From Sulfuricella sp. (GTDB lineage: Bacteria; Pseudomonadota; Gammaproteobacteria; Burkholderiales; Sulfuricellaceae), in the NCBI GenBank assembly GCA_018336195.1, contig JAGXQV010000144.1:1-64000 (forward strand): a stretch of DNA of 64,000 bases, in the 5' to 3' direction. The notes beneath the pieces are model-generated. The model searched no databases. It was not told where the DNA came from and saw nothing but the letters and a program-made list of their open reading frames with translations. This document shows, in pieces, positions 34,917 through 44,117 of this stretch. The position numbers and the translations under genes were made by a program. Numbering within the stretch: the stretch's first letter is position 1; every line of letters begins with the position of its first letter.

Positions 34917-35492
34917 ATGATAGAAATTCGCATACACGGACGCGGTGGACAGGGAAATGTGGCGGCAGCCTACATCCTCGCCAGTGCGGCTTTCCAGGAT
35001 GGCCGACACAGCCAGGCCTTTCCCAATTTCGGTGCAGAACGGCGCGGCGCGCCGGTAACAGCTTTCGTGCGCATCGCCGAGCAGCCTTTCAGCCGGCGCT
35101 GCCAAGTACTCAATCCCGCTTTTCTGATTGTCCAGGATGAAGCGTTACTGCATATCCCCGGGGTGACCGACGGGCTGCTGGCAGGCGGTGGAATTCTGGT
35201 CAATTCGACCAGTACCACGGAACTATTAAGAGAACAGACAGGTCTCAATATAGTTGCTCTCTCCGCCAACGCCTTGGCAAGAAAAATTCTCGGACGTCCA
35301 GTACCCAATACCGCCCTGCTTTCCGCATTTCTCTCCTTGACGGGCATGATTTCGATAGATGCGCTAGTTAAAGGATTGGAACAGCGTTTCAAGGGCGAGG
35401 TGCTGGATCGCAACACTCAATTGGTCAACGAAGCCGCCCAACTGGTTCAGGTCGGCTTGTGGAAGGAAATCAACCATGCCGCAAATGCTTGA
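34917..35492 (+). CDS. porG: 2-oxoacid:ferredoxin oxidoreductase gamma subunit
   Basis: A 191-residue POR/KOR gamma domain. It begins I-E-I-R-I-H-G-R-G-G-Q-G-N-V-A-A-A, the CoA-binding glycine loop of the family, and has F-P-N-F-G-A-E-R-R-G-A-P-V. It forms the CoA-handling part of the enzyme with the next two genes. Its end overlaps the alpha-subunit gene by 17 bases. It is cytoplasmic and oxygen-sensitive in most relatives. Confidence 0.95.
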   Translation: MIEIRIHGRGGQGNVAAAYILASAAFQDGRHSQAFPNFGAERRGAPVTAFVRIAEQPFSRRCQVLNPAFLIVQDEALLHIPGVTDGLLAGGGILVNSTSTTELLREQTGLNIVALSANALARKILGRPVPNTALLSAFLSLTGMISIDALVKGLEQRFKGEVLDRNTQLVNEAAQLVQVGLWKEINHAANA

Positions 35493-36648
35493 AGGCTCGC
35501 AGGCTCTGGCCCGCGCGGTCGCTTTGTGTCGTCCGCAGGTGGTGGCGGCCTATCCGATCACGCCGCAAACCCATATTGTCGAAAACATTTCCAAGCTGGT
35601 TGCCGACGGCAAACTGCATTGCGAACTGATCAGCGTGGAAAGTGAATTCTCCGCCGCCTCGGTGGTTCTGGGTGCCGCTGCTGCGGGTTCGCGCGCTTAC
35701 ACCGCCAGTTCCTCGCAAGGTATCCTGCTGATGAGCGAGGTACTGTACAGCATTGCCGGCCTGCGCATCCCACTGGTGTTGACCTGCGCCAACCGTGCGG
35801 TAGGCGCACCGTTGTCGATTTGGAACGACCAGCAGGATTCCATGGCGGTTCGCGATGCCGGGTGGATCCAGATTTATTGCGCCGACAACCAGGAAGCCGT
35901 GGATGCCACCATCCAGGCCTACCGCATTGCCGAACGCACCGAGTTGCCGGTAATGATCTGTGTCGACGGCTTCGTGCTCACCCATACTCTGGAGCAGATC
36001 GAAATGCCCAGCCAGGAACAGGTGGATGGTTTCCTGCCGGACTTCCAGTTTTCCCGCGCGCTCAATCCGGCCAATCCAATCAGTATCGGCACCCTGGTGT
36101 CGCCGGATTATTTCTCCGAAGTGCGCCATTCGCACCATCAAGCGCTGCTTAATGCGCAGGTTGAGATCCAATCCGCCGATGCGGACTGGGCTGCGGTCAG
36201 CGGTCGTTCGGGAGGCGGACTGCTGTCAGTGGAAGGCGATCCGGCTGCCAAGGTCGGAATCCTGTCGCTAGGGTCGGTGATCGGCACCTTACGCGATGCA
36301 CTGGGCGAATACCCCGATGCCGGCCCCGCCAAGCTCATCAAGCTGCGCACTTTCCGGCCCTTCCCCGAAGAAGCCCTGCGCGAAGCCTGCGCCGGACTGA
36401 CCGACCTGGTGGTGCTGGAACGCGCCCTCTCGCCGGGTAGCGGCGGCATCATCGGCACCGAGGTGCGAGCCGCCTTTGCCGGCCGGTCGGACATGCCGCG
36501 TGTCCATAATTTCGCCGTCGGCCTGGGCGGGCGCGACATCCCGCTGGATATTTACCCGCGTCTGATGGCGGCGGTCAAATCGCCTTCCGGTGCATCTTTC
36601 GCGATCTTCGACGCAAACCTCGACAGATTGCCGGAAGCCGACCGCTAA
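35476..36648 (+). CDS. porA: 2-oxoacid:ferredoxin oxidoreductase alpha subunit
   Basis: A 390-residue subunit with the POR N-terminal domain: V-A-A-Y-P-I-T-P-Q-T-H-I-V-E, then S-V-E-S-E-F-S-A-A-S and S-S-Q-G-I-L-L-M-S-E. The C-terminal transketolase-like half has K-L-R-T-F-R-P-F-P and S-P-G-S-G-G-I-I-G-T-E. With beta it forms the TPP site that decarboxylates the 2-oxoacid and makes acyl-CoA. The start lies inside the gamma gene (17-base overlap), implying translational coupling. Confidence 0.95.
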   Translation: MPQMLEGSQALARAVALCRPQVVAAYPITPQTHIVENISKLVADGKLHCELISVESEFSAASVVLGAAAAGSRAYTASSSQGILLMSEVLYSIAGLRIPLVLTCANRAVGAPLSIWNDQQDSMAVRDAGWIQIYCADNQEAVDATIQAYRIAERTELPVMICVDGFVLTHTLEQIEMPSQEQVDGFLPDFQFSRALNPANPISIGTLVSPDYFSEVRHSHHQALLNAQVEIQSADADWAAVSGRSGGGLLSVEGDPAAKVGILSLGSVIGTLRDALGEYPDAGPAKLIKLRTFRPFPEEALREACAGLTDLVVLERALSPGSGGIIGTEVRAAFAGRSDMPRVHNFAVGLGGRDIPLDIYPRLMAAVKSPSGASFAIFDANLDRLPEADR

Positions 36649-36663
36649 TAGGAGTCATGAAAC

Positions 36664-37653
36664 ATGAGTGAAACCACCATTCCCTTGAGTGAACTACGCC
36701 GCAAACAGCCGCGCTTTTCCGGCCTAGAATCCGGCCATCGCGCCTGCCTGGGCTGCGGCCAGGCCTTGGCTGCCCGCTTGGTAACGGAATCCGCCGGCCC
36801 TGACGTGATGCTCGCCAACGCCACCGGTTGCCTGGAAGTTTTTACCACTCCCTGGCCGGAATCAGCGTGGCGCCTGCCTTGGCTGCATTCCCTCTTTGAA
36901 AATGCCGGCGCCATCGCTTCCGGCATGGAAGCCGCGCTGAAGGCACAAGGCAAGGCGACCAAAGTCATCGCCATGGGCGGCGACGGCAGCACCTTCGACA
37001 TCGGCTTCCAGGCTCTGTCCGGGATGCTGGAGCGCAACCACAACGTACTCTACGTGTGTTACGACAACGAAGCCTACATGAATACCGGCATCCAGCGTTC
37101 CAGTTCGACGCCGCACGCCGCCTCCACCACCACCTCGCCGGTCGGCAAGGAGCGCATGGGCAAACGCCACCTGAAAAAGGACATCATTCAGATCATCGCC
37201 GCCCACAATATTGCCTACGCCGCCACCGCTTCGGTAGCCTACCCCTCCGACATCCGCAAGAAAGTACGGCGCGCCTTGGCGATCGAGGGTGCCACCTTCC
37301 TGCAAATTCATGCGCCCTGCCCGCTCGGCTGGGGCCACGATGGCGCGGTAAGCATCGAAGTGGCGCGCTTGGCGGTGCAATCCGGACTGTTCCCGCTGAT
37401 CGAACTGGAGCGGGGGGAACTTACCGGCGCCATGCCATTACGCACCCCCAAGCCGGTTTCTGCCTATCTGAAGATGCAGCAACGTTTCGGTCACCTGTTC
37501 AAAAACGATCCACGCGCATTGGAAGAACTCGAACATTTGCAGGCCATCGCCGACCATAACATTGAAATCTACCATTTGCGGGGTGACGGTGAAGATGCGC
37601 TGGACAGCGAAGGCGCCGATACCGTACGTCGCGGCGGCATTCGCTGGGCTTAA
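36664..37653 (+). CDS. porB: 2-oxoacid:ferredoxin oxidoreductase beta subunit
   Basis: A 329-residue TPP-binding subunit. C-L-G-C-G-Q and a further Cys in H-A-P-C-P supply cluster ligands. The TPP motif is G-G-D-G-S-T-F-D-I-G with Y-D-N-E-A-Y-M-N-T-G. The next segment, I-Q-R-S-S-S-T-P-H-A-A-S-T-T-T-S-P, is close to the pyruvate-type enzymes, so pyruvate is the best guess. Phenylglyoxylate or branched-chain 2-oxoacids cannot be excluded. It starts 15 bases after porA. Confidence 0.94.
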   Translation: MSETTIPLSELRRKQPRFSGLESGHRACLGCGQALAARLVTESAGPDVMLANATGCLEVFTTPWPESAWRLPWLHSLFENAGAIASGMEAALKAQGKATKVIAMGGDGSTFDIGFQALSGMLERNHNVLYVCYDNEAYMNTGIQRSSSTPHAASTTTSPVGKERMGKRHLKKDIIQIIAAHNIAYAATASVAYPSDIRKKVRRALAIEGATFLQIHAPCPLGWGHDGAVSIEVARLAVQSGLFPLIELERGELTGAMPLRTPKPVSAYLKMQQRFGHLFKNDPRALEELEHLQAIADHNIEIYHLRGDGEDALDSEGADTVRRGGIRWA

Positions 37654-37699
37654 TGTTCCGCGTTAGAAATGCAACGCAACAAATTGAAAGGTAATTGAA

Positions 37700-39388
37700 A
37701 TGGCCATATTGACCCGTGGCGCTTATGCCTATCCGTCCACTTCATTGCAATACCATACCGGTACCTGGAGGGTGCAAAAGCCCATCCACGAGCACCGCGC
37801 CGCGCCCTGTCATAATGCCTGCCCGGCGGGAGAAGATGCGCAGGCTTATCTCGCCAAGATCGCCGAAGGCCGTTTCCAGGAAGCCTGGGAAACCATCGTG
37901 CGGATCAACCCGCTGCCCGCCGTCACCGGGCGCGTCTGTCACCATCCCTGTGAAAAATCCTGCAATCGCGGCGAGTATGATGAACCGCTGGCGATACATA
38001 GCGCCGAACGCTTTCTTGGCGACGAGGCAATCAAGAACAACTGGGCTTATCCGGTTTCCCCTCCCGCACCCAACGCGCCCCATGTGGCGGTGATCGGCGC
38101 CGGGCCGGCCGGCCTGTCGGCGGCCTACCACCTGATCCAACGCGGTCACAACGTCACGCTTTTCGACGAATTGCCGGAAGCCGGCGGCGTACTGCGTACC
38201 GCGATTCCTCAATATCGCCTGCCACGTGAAGTACTCAACGCCGAAGTGAAACGCCTGCTGGCCGTCGGCATGAAATTCGAGCCGCAAAAACGCTTGGGCC
38301 GGGACTTCTACATTGAGGATTTACAGCGCGACTATGCCGCCGTATTCCTCGGAATCGGCAACCGTCATGGACGCGAATGGAGCATCGACGGCGTCATCCC
38401 GCGTGGCTTGCGCAACGGCCTGGAACTTCTTGAGGAGTGGGTGGCGCTGGGCGAGGTTCCGACCCCGCAGAGCGTCGCCATCGTCGGCGGCGGCAACACC
38501 GCCGTGGATATCGCCCGCGTACTCAAGCGTGCCGGCACCCGCGAAGTTCACGTGATTACCCATCATGCCCTGCCCGGCGTTGACGTGCCGCCGGAACTCA
38601 TGATGACCGCAATTCCCCGCGAAATTTCCCAGGCGCAGGACGAAGGCGTGATCGTCCACGAATTCCGCGGCATCCGCCGCCTCATCCTGCGTGGCGAAAA
38701 AGTGGTGGGCCTGGAACTGGTGCACATGAAGAAAGTGCCGCAAGCCAACGGCAAATTCGAAACCAAGGCTTTTGAAGGCACTGAAACCGTGCTGCACGTC
38801 GAGCAGGTGATTCCCGCGATCGGCCAGGAAGTTCTGCCCTTCGGCGTGGAAATGCTGCTGGGCAATCAGCCGTTCTTCAAGGTTGACCATTGGGGCAATC
38901 TGGAAAAGCACCCCGGCATTTTCGTCGGAGGGGACGCGCGCGGCGGACATGGCACCCTGAGCGGCGCCATCGGCGACGGCCGGCGCGCAGCGGAGGCCAT
39001 CGACGCCTACATCCTGGGCGGCAACTTGATTCATCATGAGGCGGCTCAAGCGGTTCCCTATAGCCAAATCAACCTGAACTATTTCGAACACAGCACACGC
39101 CACAATTCGCCGATACTCCCCGTCGAGGCGCGGCGATCCTGCGAGGAAGTCGAAGGCGGCCTGAGCCAGCATGAGGTTTTCGCCGAAAGCCAACGGTGTT
39201 TCTCCTGCGGCAACTGCTTCGCCTGCGACAACTGCTGGACGCTGTGCCCGGACTCGGCGGTTCTGAAAACCACCGAAACGGCCTTCGACGGCACCCATTA
39301 CATTTTCGATTACGATTACTGCAAAGGCTGCGGGCTGTGCGCGCATGAATGCCCCTGCAGCTTTATCGCGATGAAGGATGAGTTGTAG
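37700..39388 (+). CDS. GltD-like flavoprotein fused to ferredoxin, oxidoreductase partner
   Basis: A 562-residue cytoplasmic protein. The N-terminal Cys-rich domain (C-H-N-A-C-P-A-G and C-H-H-P-C-E-K-S-C) is that of glutamate synthase small subunit. FAD binding at [11 protein letters not shown] (about 132) and a second nucleotide loop V-G-G-G-N-T-A-V-D (about 262) follow. The C-terminus (about 490-562) carries two [4Fe-4S] motifs: [13 protein letters not shown] and [11 protein letters not shown]. It therefore replaces the separate ferredoxin-like delta subunit and adds an NAD(P)H-reactive flavin. It probably links the 2-oxoacid oxidoreductase to NAD(P)(H). The start is ATG after AAAGG. Confidence 0.9.
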   Translation: MAILTRGAYAYPSTSLQYHTGTWRVQKPIHEHRAAPCHNACPAGEDAQAYLAKIAEGRFQEAWETIVRINPLPAVTGRVCHHPCEKSCNRGEYDEPLAIHSAERFLGDEAIKNNWAYPVSPPAPNAPHVAVIGAGPAGLSAAYHLIQRGHNVTLFDELPEAGGVLRTAIPQYRLPREVLNAEVKRLLAVGMKFEPQKRLGRDFYIEDLQRDYAAVFLGIGNRHGREWSIDGVIPRGLRNGLELLEEWVALGEVPTPQSVAIVGGGNTAVDIARVLKRAGTREVHVITHHALPGVDVPPELMMTAIPREISQAQDEGVIVHEFRGIRRLILRGEKVVGLELVHMKKVPQANGKFETKAFEGTETVLHVEQVIPAIGQEVLPFGVEMLLGNQPFFKVDHWGNLEKHPGIFVGGDARGGHGTLSGAIGDGRRAAEAIDAYILGGNLIHHEAAQAVPYSQINLNYFEHSTRHNSPILPVEARRSCEEVEGGLSQHEVFAESQRCFSCGNCFACDNCWTLCPDSAVLKTTETAFDGTHYIFDYDYCKGCGLCAHECPCSFIAMKDEL

Positions 39389-39397
39389 TATTTTTTC

Positions 39398-39425
39398 CGG
39401 ATGGAGGGCTTCGGCCCGCCATCCG
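39398..39425 (+). terminator. Hairpin with TTCG tetraloop after the oxidoreductase operon
   Basis: CGGATGG and CCATCCG pair, then GGGC pairs with GCCC around a stable TTCG loop, with one mismatch (A opposite G). It lies 10 bases after the flavoprotein stop. A pyrimidine-rich run follows on the plus strand, but there is no proper U-tract, so termination may be weak. Confidence 0.6.
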
Positions 39426-39466
39426 TTCTCCCTTCCCTGCTATTTCCTGCACTACCGCGTTCTACC

Positions 39467-39494
39467 TTGATTCCCCGTTCTGCCCGGCTATAAT
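39467..39494 (+). promoter_or_regulatory. Sigma-70 promoter of the tetR-exporter operon
   Basis: TTGATT and TATAAT are spaced 16 bases apart, with the -10 a perfect consensus 33 bases before the TetR ATG. Predicted transcription starts at about 39501, just before the palindrome at 39505-39522. Confidence 0.6.
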
Positions 39495-39504
39495 TCCCTA
39501 TATA

Positions 39505-39522
39505 TAACTAACCGGTCAGTTA
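39505..39522. promoter_or_regulatory. TetR-type operator palindrome
   Basis: TAACTAACCGGTCAGTTA is a palindrome with one mismatched pair. It is centred on ACCGGT, lies between the promoter and the TetR ATG, and overlaps the expected transcription start. Placement and symmetry fit autorepression by the TetR protein encoded next to it. Confidence 0.7.
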
Positions 39523-39527
39523 TCATC

Positions 39528-40178
39528 ATGACAGATGATGTTCCCCAACCCCCTCGGTGGCAACGCCGTGCCGAATCTCGTCCCCAGGAGGTGTTGGAAG
39601 CGGCATTGGCGGTGTTCGTGGAGCGCGGCTACACGGCCGCCAGCCTTGACGAAGTGGCCCGCCGTGCGGGTGTTTCCAAAGGCACCCTCTATCTGTACTT
39701 CGACAACAAAGCGGAACTATTCAAGGCGGTCATTCGCCAGTCGCTGGTTTCCAACATGGACGAGGCGCGCACCCTGGCGGCGCAACATTCCGGTGATAAT
39801 TGGGAGTTGCTCACCCTGGTATTGCGCGAATTCACCCATAAGGTGGTGATGTCCCCCCTTTCCGGCATCCCCAAGCTGATCCTCGGTGAGGCCGGCAACT
39901 TTCCCGAAATTACTCGCTTCTATTTCGACGAAGTCGTGCAGCGCGGGCGGACCCTGATTCAGGGCATACTCGAACGCGGCATCGCTGCCGGCGAATTTCG
40001 CGCCGTGGATACTGAGGAAGCATGGCGCATCGTTATTGCACCGCTGGTATTGAGCATGTTGTGGAAGCACACCTTCCAGCCCTTCGAGCCACAGGGGCTG
40101 GATTTCGAGCGCCATCTGCGCACCCATCTCGACCTGCTGCGCCACGGCCTTGCCAGCGCGGCGTCACATCAGGAATAG
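39528..40178 (+). CDS. TetR-family transcriptional regulator
   Basis: A 216-residue repressor. The N-terminal helix-turn-helix reads V-F-V-E-R-G-Y-T-A-A-S-L-D-E-V-A-R-R-A-G-V-S-K-G-T-L-Y-L-Y-F (written here with separators; about residues 29-58). This is followed by N-K-A-E-L-F and an all-helical ligand-binding domain. It is the first gene of an operon with the exporter genes, starting 6 bases after a palindromic operator. The layout matches E. coli CecR with ybhGFSR. The inducer, probably a substrate of the pump, is unknown. Confidence 0.94.
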   Translation: MTDDVPQPPRWQRRAESRPQEVLEAALAVFVERGYTAASLDEVARRAGVSKGTLYLYFDNKAELFKAVIRQSLVSNMDEARTLAAQHSGDNWELLTLVLREFTHKVVMSPLSGIPKLILGEAGNFPEITRFYFDEVVQRGRTLIQGILERGIAAGEFRAVDTEEAWRIVIAPLVLSMLWKHTFQPFEPQGLDFERHLRTHLDLLRHGLASAASHQE

Positions 40179-40180
40179 CC

Positions 40181-41212
40181 ATGAAAGCCAAAATCGCCAT
40201 TCTTCTCGTATTTGCCTCGCTGCTCGGAGCCGCCCTGGTCTTCTGGATGCGCCACAGCGGCCAGCCAGCTCCGACCACGTTGACCCTGCAAGGTAATGTC
40301 GATATCCGCCAGGTTGAACTGGCCTTCAATGCCAGCGGGCGCATCGCCGCCCTGCTGGCGCGCGAGGGTGAGGAGGTGCGCGCCGGGCAGGTGCTGGGGC
40401 GCCTCGATACGCAGCGCCTCAGCCTGGCACTGGAGCAGGCCGAGGCCCAAGCCACCGCGCAACGCCACGTACTGGCCCGCTACCAGGCCGGCTCGCGTCC
40501 CGAGGAAATCCGCCAAGCCCGCGCCCAGCGTGACGCGGCCCGTGTCGCGGTGAGCGACGCCGAACATTTCCAGCGCCGTCAGGAGGCTCTCGCGGCACGC
40601 GGTTTCATTTCCCCGCAGCAAGCCGACAGCGCGCGCTTCGCTTTCGAAAAGGCGCGCGCCCAGTTGCAGGCTGCCGAGGAAACCCTGCGCCTGGCTGAAA
40701 TCGGGCCTCGCCAGGAAGACATCGCCAGCGCGCGCGCCACCCTCGCCGCTCAAAGCGCCGCCGCCGACCTGCTGCGCCACGACATCGGCGAGGGCGAACT
40801 GCGCGCCCCGGTGGACGGCATCATAGAAAACCGCATTCTCGAAACCGGCGACATGGCCTCCCCGCAGAAACCGGTGCTCACCCTCGCGCTAACCGATCAG
40901 CCGCGGGTACGGGTATGGCTGCCCGAAGCCTGGCTGGGGCGCGTTCCGCTCGGCGCGCTGGCCACCGTGCGTAGCGACAGCCATCCCGATCAGCCGTTGC
41001 GTGCCTGGGTAGGCTACGTCTCGCCCAGCGCCGAATTCACGCCCAAGTCGGTGGAAACCGTGGAAATTCGCACCAGCCTGGTCTACCAGGCAAGAGTGAT
41101 GGTGTGCGGCGGCGAAGGCCGCCTACGCTTGGGCATGCCGGTGACGGTGACGATTCCGCTCGACCAGGCGCTCCCCCAACCGGGCGGTGATCCTTGCCGG
41201 GAAGGGCGTTAG
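40181..41212 (+). CDS. HlyD-family membrane fusion protein (YbhG-like)
   Basis: A 343-residue periplasmic adaptor. It has a single N-terminal membrane anchor (about 5-25), a lipoyl-like half-motif (G-N-V-D-I-R-Q-V and G-R-I-A-A-L), a long alpha-hairpin (about 75-190, Ala/Gln/Arg-rich) and a beta-barrel region with E-L-R-A-P-V-D-G-I-I. The start is ATG at 40181, 2 bases after the TetR stop, with AGGA upstream. It would join the ABC pump below to an outer-membrane channel, which is not encoded here. Confidence 0.93.
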   Translation: MKAKIAILLVFASLLGAALVFWMRHSGQPAPTTLTLQGNVDIRQVELAFNASGRIAALLAREGEEVRAGQVLGRLDTQRLSLALEQAEAQATAQRHVLARYQAGSRPEEIRQARAQRDAARVAVSDAEHFQRRQEALAARGFISPQQADSARFAFEKARAQLQAAEETLRLAEIGPRQEDIASARATLAAQSAAADLLRHDIGEGELRAPVDGIIENRILETGDMASPQKPVLTLALTDQPRVRVWLPEAWLGRVPLGALATVRSDSHPDQPLRAWVGYVSPSAEFTPKSVETVEIRTSLVYQARVMVCGGEGRLRLGMPVTVTIPLDQALPQPGGDPCREGR

Positions 41213-41222
41213 GGCGTCAGCC

Positions 41223-42971
41223 ATGGACGAAGCGCCGGCAATCGCCGTCCGCGCCCTGAGCAAGGGTTTTCACGCGGGCAAGGAACCTATCCGGGCACTC
41301 GACGGGATAAGCTTCACCATCCGTCCGCACACGGTGAGCGGCTTGATCGGACCGGACGGCGCGGGCAAGACCACCCTGATGCGCCTCATCGCCGGATTGC
41401 TGGTGCCGGATGCCGGGCAAGCCGAGGTGCTGGGCCTCGACGCCAGCCGCGATGCGCTCGCCGTACAGGCCGCACTGGGTTACATGCCGCAGCGTTTCGG
41501 CCTTTACGAAGACCTCACGGTTCAGGAAAACCTCGATCTCTACGCCGATTTGCAGGGCGTTCCGCTCGCCGAACGCTCCCCGCGTTACGCCGAACTGATG
41601 CACATGACCGGCCTCGCGCCGTTTACCCGCCGCCTTGCCCGGCGCCTATCGGGCGGCATGAAGCAGAAGCTCGGTCTCGCCTGTACCCTGGTACGCCCGC
41701 CCCGTCTGCTGCTGCTCGACGAACCGACGGTCGGGGTGGATCCGGTATCGCGCCGCGAACTATGGGCCATCGTCGATCGCCTGGTGCGCGATGCCGGCAT
41801 GAGTGTGCTGCTCTCCACCGCCTATCTGGACGAAGCGGAGCGATGTAGCGAGGTGATCTTGCTGCATGAGGGGCGGGTGCTGGATCAGGGGCCGCCCGCC
41901 GCAATGAGCGCGCGCATGGCTGGACGCTGCTGGGCGGTGACCGTTCCCGGGCGCCGCCATCGCGACGTGCAGGCCGAGCTGGCAGGCACCGCAGGGATTG
42001 TTGATGCCCTGGTGCAGGGTGACCACGTGCGGCTCGTTACCCAAGCCGGCACAGGTTCCGAGTTACCCGCTCCCCTCGCGGAAATCGCAGGGGCACGCTA
42101 TGTGCCGGTCGCTCCCCGCTTCGAGGACGTATTCGTCGATTTGCTCGCCGCGAGTGCCGGCGCCCCGCCCCCTGCCGCCAGCGGCAGCCCGGGGCTAGCA
42201 GGCCACGGCAGCGAAGCGGTCATCGAGGTGCGTGATCTGGTACGGATTTTCCGCGACTTCCGGGCGGTGGACGGTATCGGCTTCACCGTGCGGCGCGGCG
42301 AGATTTTCGGCTTACTGGGGGCCAACGGCGCGGGCAAATCGACCACTTTCCGCATGTTGTGCGGCCTGTTGCCGGCCAGCAGCGGCAGCCTGCGGGTAGC
42401 CGGACTGGATTTACGCCACGCCGCGGCAACGGCGCGGGCGCGCATTGGCTACATGTCGCAGAAGTTTTCCCTCTACGGCAATCTCAGCGTCGCCCAGAAC
42501 CTGGATTTCTTTGCCAGCGCCTACGGTTTAGCCGGTTCGGCGCGCCGAGAGCGCATTGCCTGGGCGCTCGAAGAATTCGATCTGGCGCGCCACGCCGAAC
42601 ACCTCTCGGCAGACCTTTCGCTGGGCTACAAGCAGCGCCTGGCAATGGCCTGCTCACTCATGCACCGCCCGGAAATCCTCTTCCTCGACGAACCGACCTC
42701 GGGGGTCGATCCCCTGGCGCGCCGCGAATTCTGGCAGCGCATCAATGCCCTGGCGCGGGCCGGCGTGACGGTGCTGGTGACCACCCATTTCATGGAGGAA
42801 GCCGAGTATTGCGACCGTCTGGCGATCATGGCCGCCGGACGCATCCTCGCCTTGGATGAACCCGCAGCGATCAAGGCCGGAGCGCGCACACCACAGCTTC
42901 CCGAGCCGAGCATGGAGGACGCCTTCATCGCCCTGGTCGAAACCTCCGTCACGCAACGGGAGGCGGCATGA
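41223..42971 (+). CDS. ABC exporter, fused double ATPase (YbhF-like)
   Basis: A 582-residue cytoplasmic ATPase with two ABC cassettes. Walker A motifs are G-P-D-G-A-G-K-T-T-L and G-A-N-G-A-G-K-S-T-T. L-S-G-G-M is the first signature, while the second half has the diverged L-S-L-G-Y; both have D-E-P-T Walker B regions. The start is the ATG at 41223, 10 bases after the adaptor stop; GTG upstream in frame is an alternative. It energises the two ABC-2 permeases encoded next and overlaps the first by 4 bases. Confidence 0.93.
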   Translation: MDEAPAIAVRALSKGFHAGKEPIRALDGISFTIRPHTVSGLIGPDGAGKTTLMRLIAGLLVPDAGQAEVLGLDASRDALAVQAALGYMPQRFGLYEDLTVQENLDLYADLQGVPLAERSPRYAELMHMTGLAPFTRRLARRLSGGMKQKLGLACTLVRPPRLLLLDEPTVGVDPVSRRELWAIVDRLVRDAGMSVLLSTAYLDEAERCSEVILLHEGRVLDQGPPAAMSARMAGRCWAVTVPGRRHRDVQAELAGTAGIVDALVQGDHVRLVTQAGTGSELPAPLAEIAGARYVPVAPRFEDVFVDLLAASAGAPPPAASGSPGLAGHGSEAVIEVRDLVRIFRDFRAVDGIGFTVRRGEIFGLLGANGAGKSTTFRMLCGLLPASSGSLRVAGLDLRHAAATARARIGYMSQKFSLYGNLSVAQNLDFFASAYGLAGSARRERIAWALEEFDLARHAEHLSADLSLGYKQRLAMACSLMHRPEILFLDEPTSGVDPLARREFWQRINALARAGVTVLVTTHFMEEAEYCDRLAIMAAGRILALDEPAAIKAGARTPQLPEPSMEDAFIALVETSVTQREAA

Positions 42972-44104
42972 ACGCGCCGCTGCGGGGGAGCGCCGCGATG
43001 CGCCTGCGCGGCCTGGTGCGCAAGGAATTCCTGCAAATCGTGCGGGATCCCAGCAGTATCGCCATCGCCTTCCTGATGCCCTTGTTCCTGCTGGTGCTGT
43101 TCGGCTACGGGGTTTCGCTGGATGCCGACCATGTTCCGCTCGCGCTGGTGGCGGAAGCACCGTCGCCGGACAGCGCCGACTTTTTCGCCAGCCTGACCGG
43201 CAGTTCCTCCTTCGCGCCGCGCATTGTGGCGTCCCTCGACGAAGCCGAGCGCGATTTGCGCGCCGGTCGGGTCAACGCCATCGTTCACCTGCGCGCCGAT
43301 TTCGCGGAACGCCTGCGCCGCCCCACCGGCGCGCCCATCCAGGTCATCGTCAACGGGGTGGACGCCAATACGGCGCGTCTTACCCAGGGTTACATCGAAG
43401 GGGCATGGGGCAATTGGCTGGCGCGCCGCGCCGCTGCCCAAGGGCAGAAGCTGGTAACCCCGGTCAGCCTTGAAGCACGGGTATGGTTCAACAGCGAACT
43501 GAAAAGCCGCAATTACCTGGTGCCGGGCCTGGTGGCGATCATCATGACGCTGATCGGCGCCCTCCTCACCGCGCTGGTGATGGCCCGCGAATGGGAGCGC
43601 GGCACACTCGAAGCGCTGCTGGTAACGCCGGTGCGGATGAGCGAGGTGCTGCTCGGCAAGATCATCGCCTATTTCACCCTCGGCACCGGCGGGATGCTGC
43701 TCACCGTGGGACTCGCCGTATGGCTATTCGGGGTGCCGCTACGCGGCTCGTTCTGGCTGTTGTGGGCGTGCGCCTCGTTGTTCCTGCTGGCCGCGCTGGG
43801 CATGGGCCTGACCATCTCGACCCTGGCGCGCAACCAGTTCGTTGCCGGGCAGATCGCCATCATCGGCACCTTCCTGCCGGCCTTCCTGCTGTCCGGCTTC
43901 ATCTTCGACATCAACTCCATGCCGGCGGTGGTACAGGCCATCACCCACATCGTGGTGGCACGTTATTTCGTCGCCATCGTGCAGACTCTGTTCCTCGCCG
44001 GCGACGTGTGGGCGGTGGTGATTCCCAATGCCTTGGCACTGCTTGCGATGGCGCTGTTTTTCCTGGGCGTGACCTGGCGCAAGTCGCGCAAGCACCTGGA
44101 ATGA
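42968..44104 (+). CDS. ABC-2 type exporter permease (YbhS-like)
   Basis: A 378-residue inner-membrane protein. TM1 lies near 29-50 after R-K-E-F-L-Q-I-V-R-D-P-S. A large extracytoplasmic domain (about 50-180) comes next, then five C-terminal membrane segments with the E-W-E-R-G-T-L-E-A-L-L-V-T-P-V motif of ABC-2 permeases. The end has N-S-M-P-A-V-V-Q-A-I-T-H-I-V-V-A-R-Y-F. It is paired with the next permease as a heterodimer. Confidence 0.93.
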   Translation: MNAPLRGSAAMRLRGLVRKEFLQIVRDPSSIAIAFLMPLFLLVLFGYGVSLDADHVPLALVAEAPSPDSADFFASLTGSSSFAPRIVASLDEAERDLRAGRVNAIVHLRADFAERLRRPTGAPIQVIVNGVDANTARLTQGYIEGAWGNWLARRAAAQGQKLVTPVSLEARVWFNSELKSRNYLVPGLVAIIMTLIGALLTALVMAREWERGTLEALLVTPVRMSEVLLGKIIAYFTLGTGGMLLTVGLAVWLFGVPLRGSFWLLWACASLFLLAALGMGLTISTLARNQFVAGQIAIIGTFLPAFLLSGFIFDINSMPAVVQAITHIVVARYFVAIVQTLFLAGDVWAVVIPNALALLAMALFFLGVTWRKSRKHLE

Positions 44105-44117
44105 AGGAATCCAAGCC

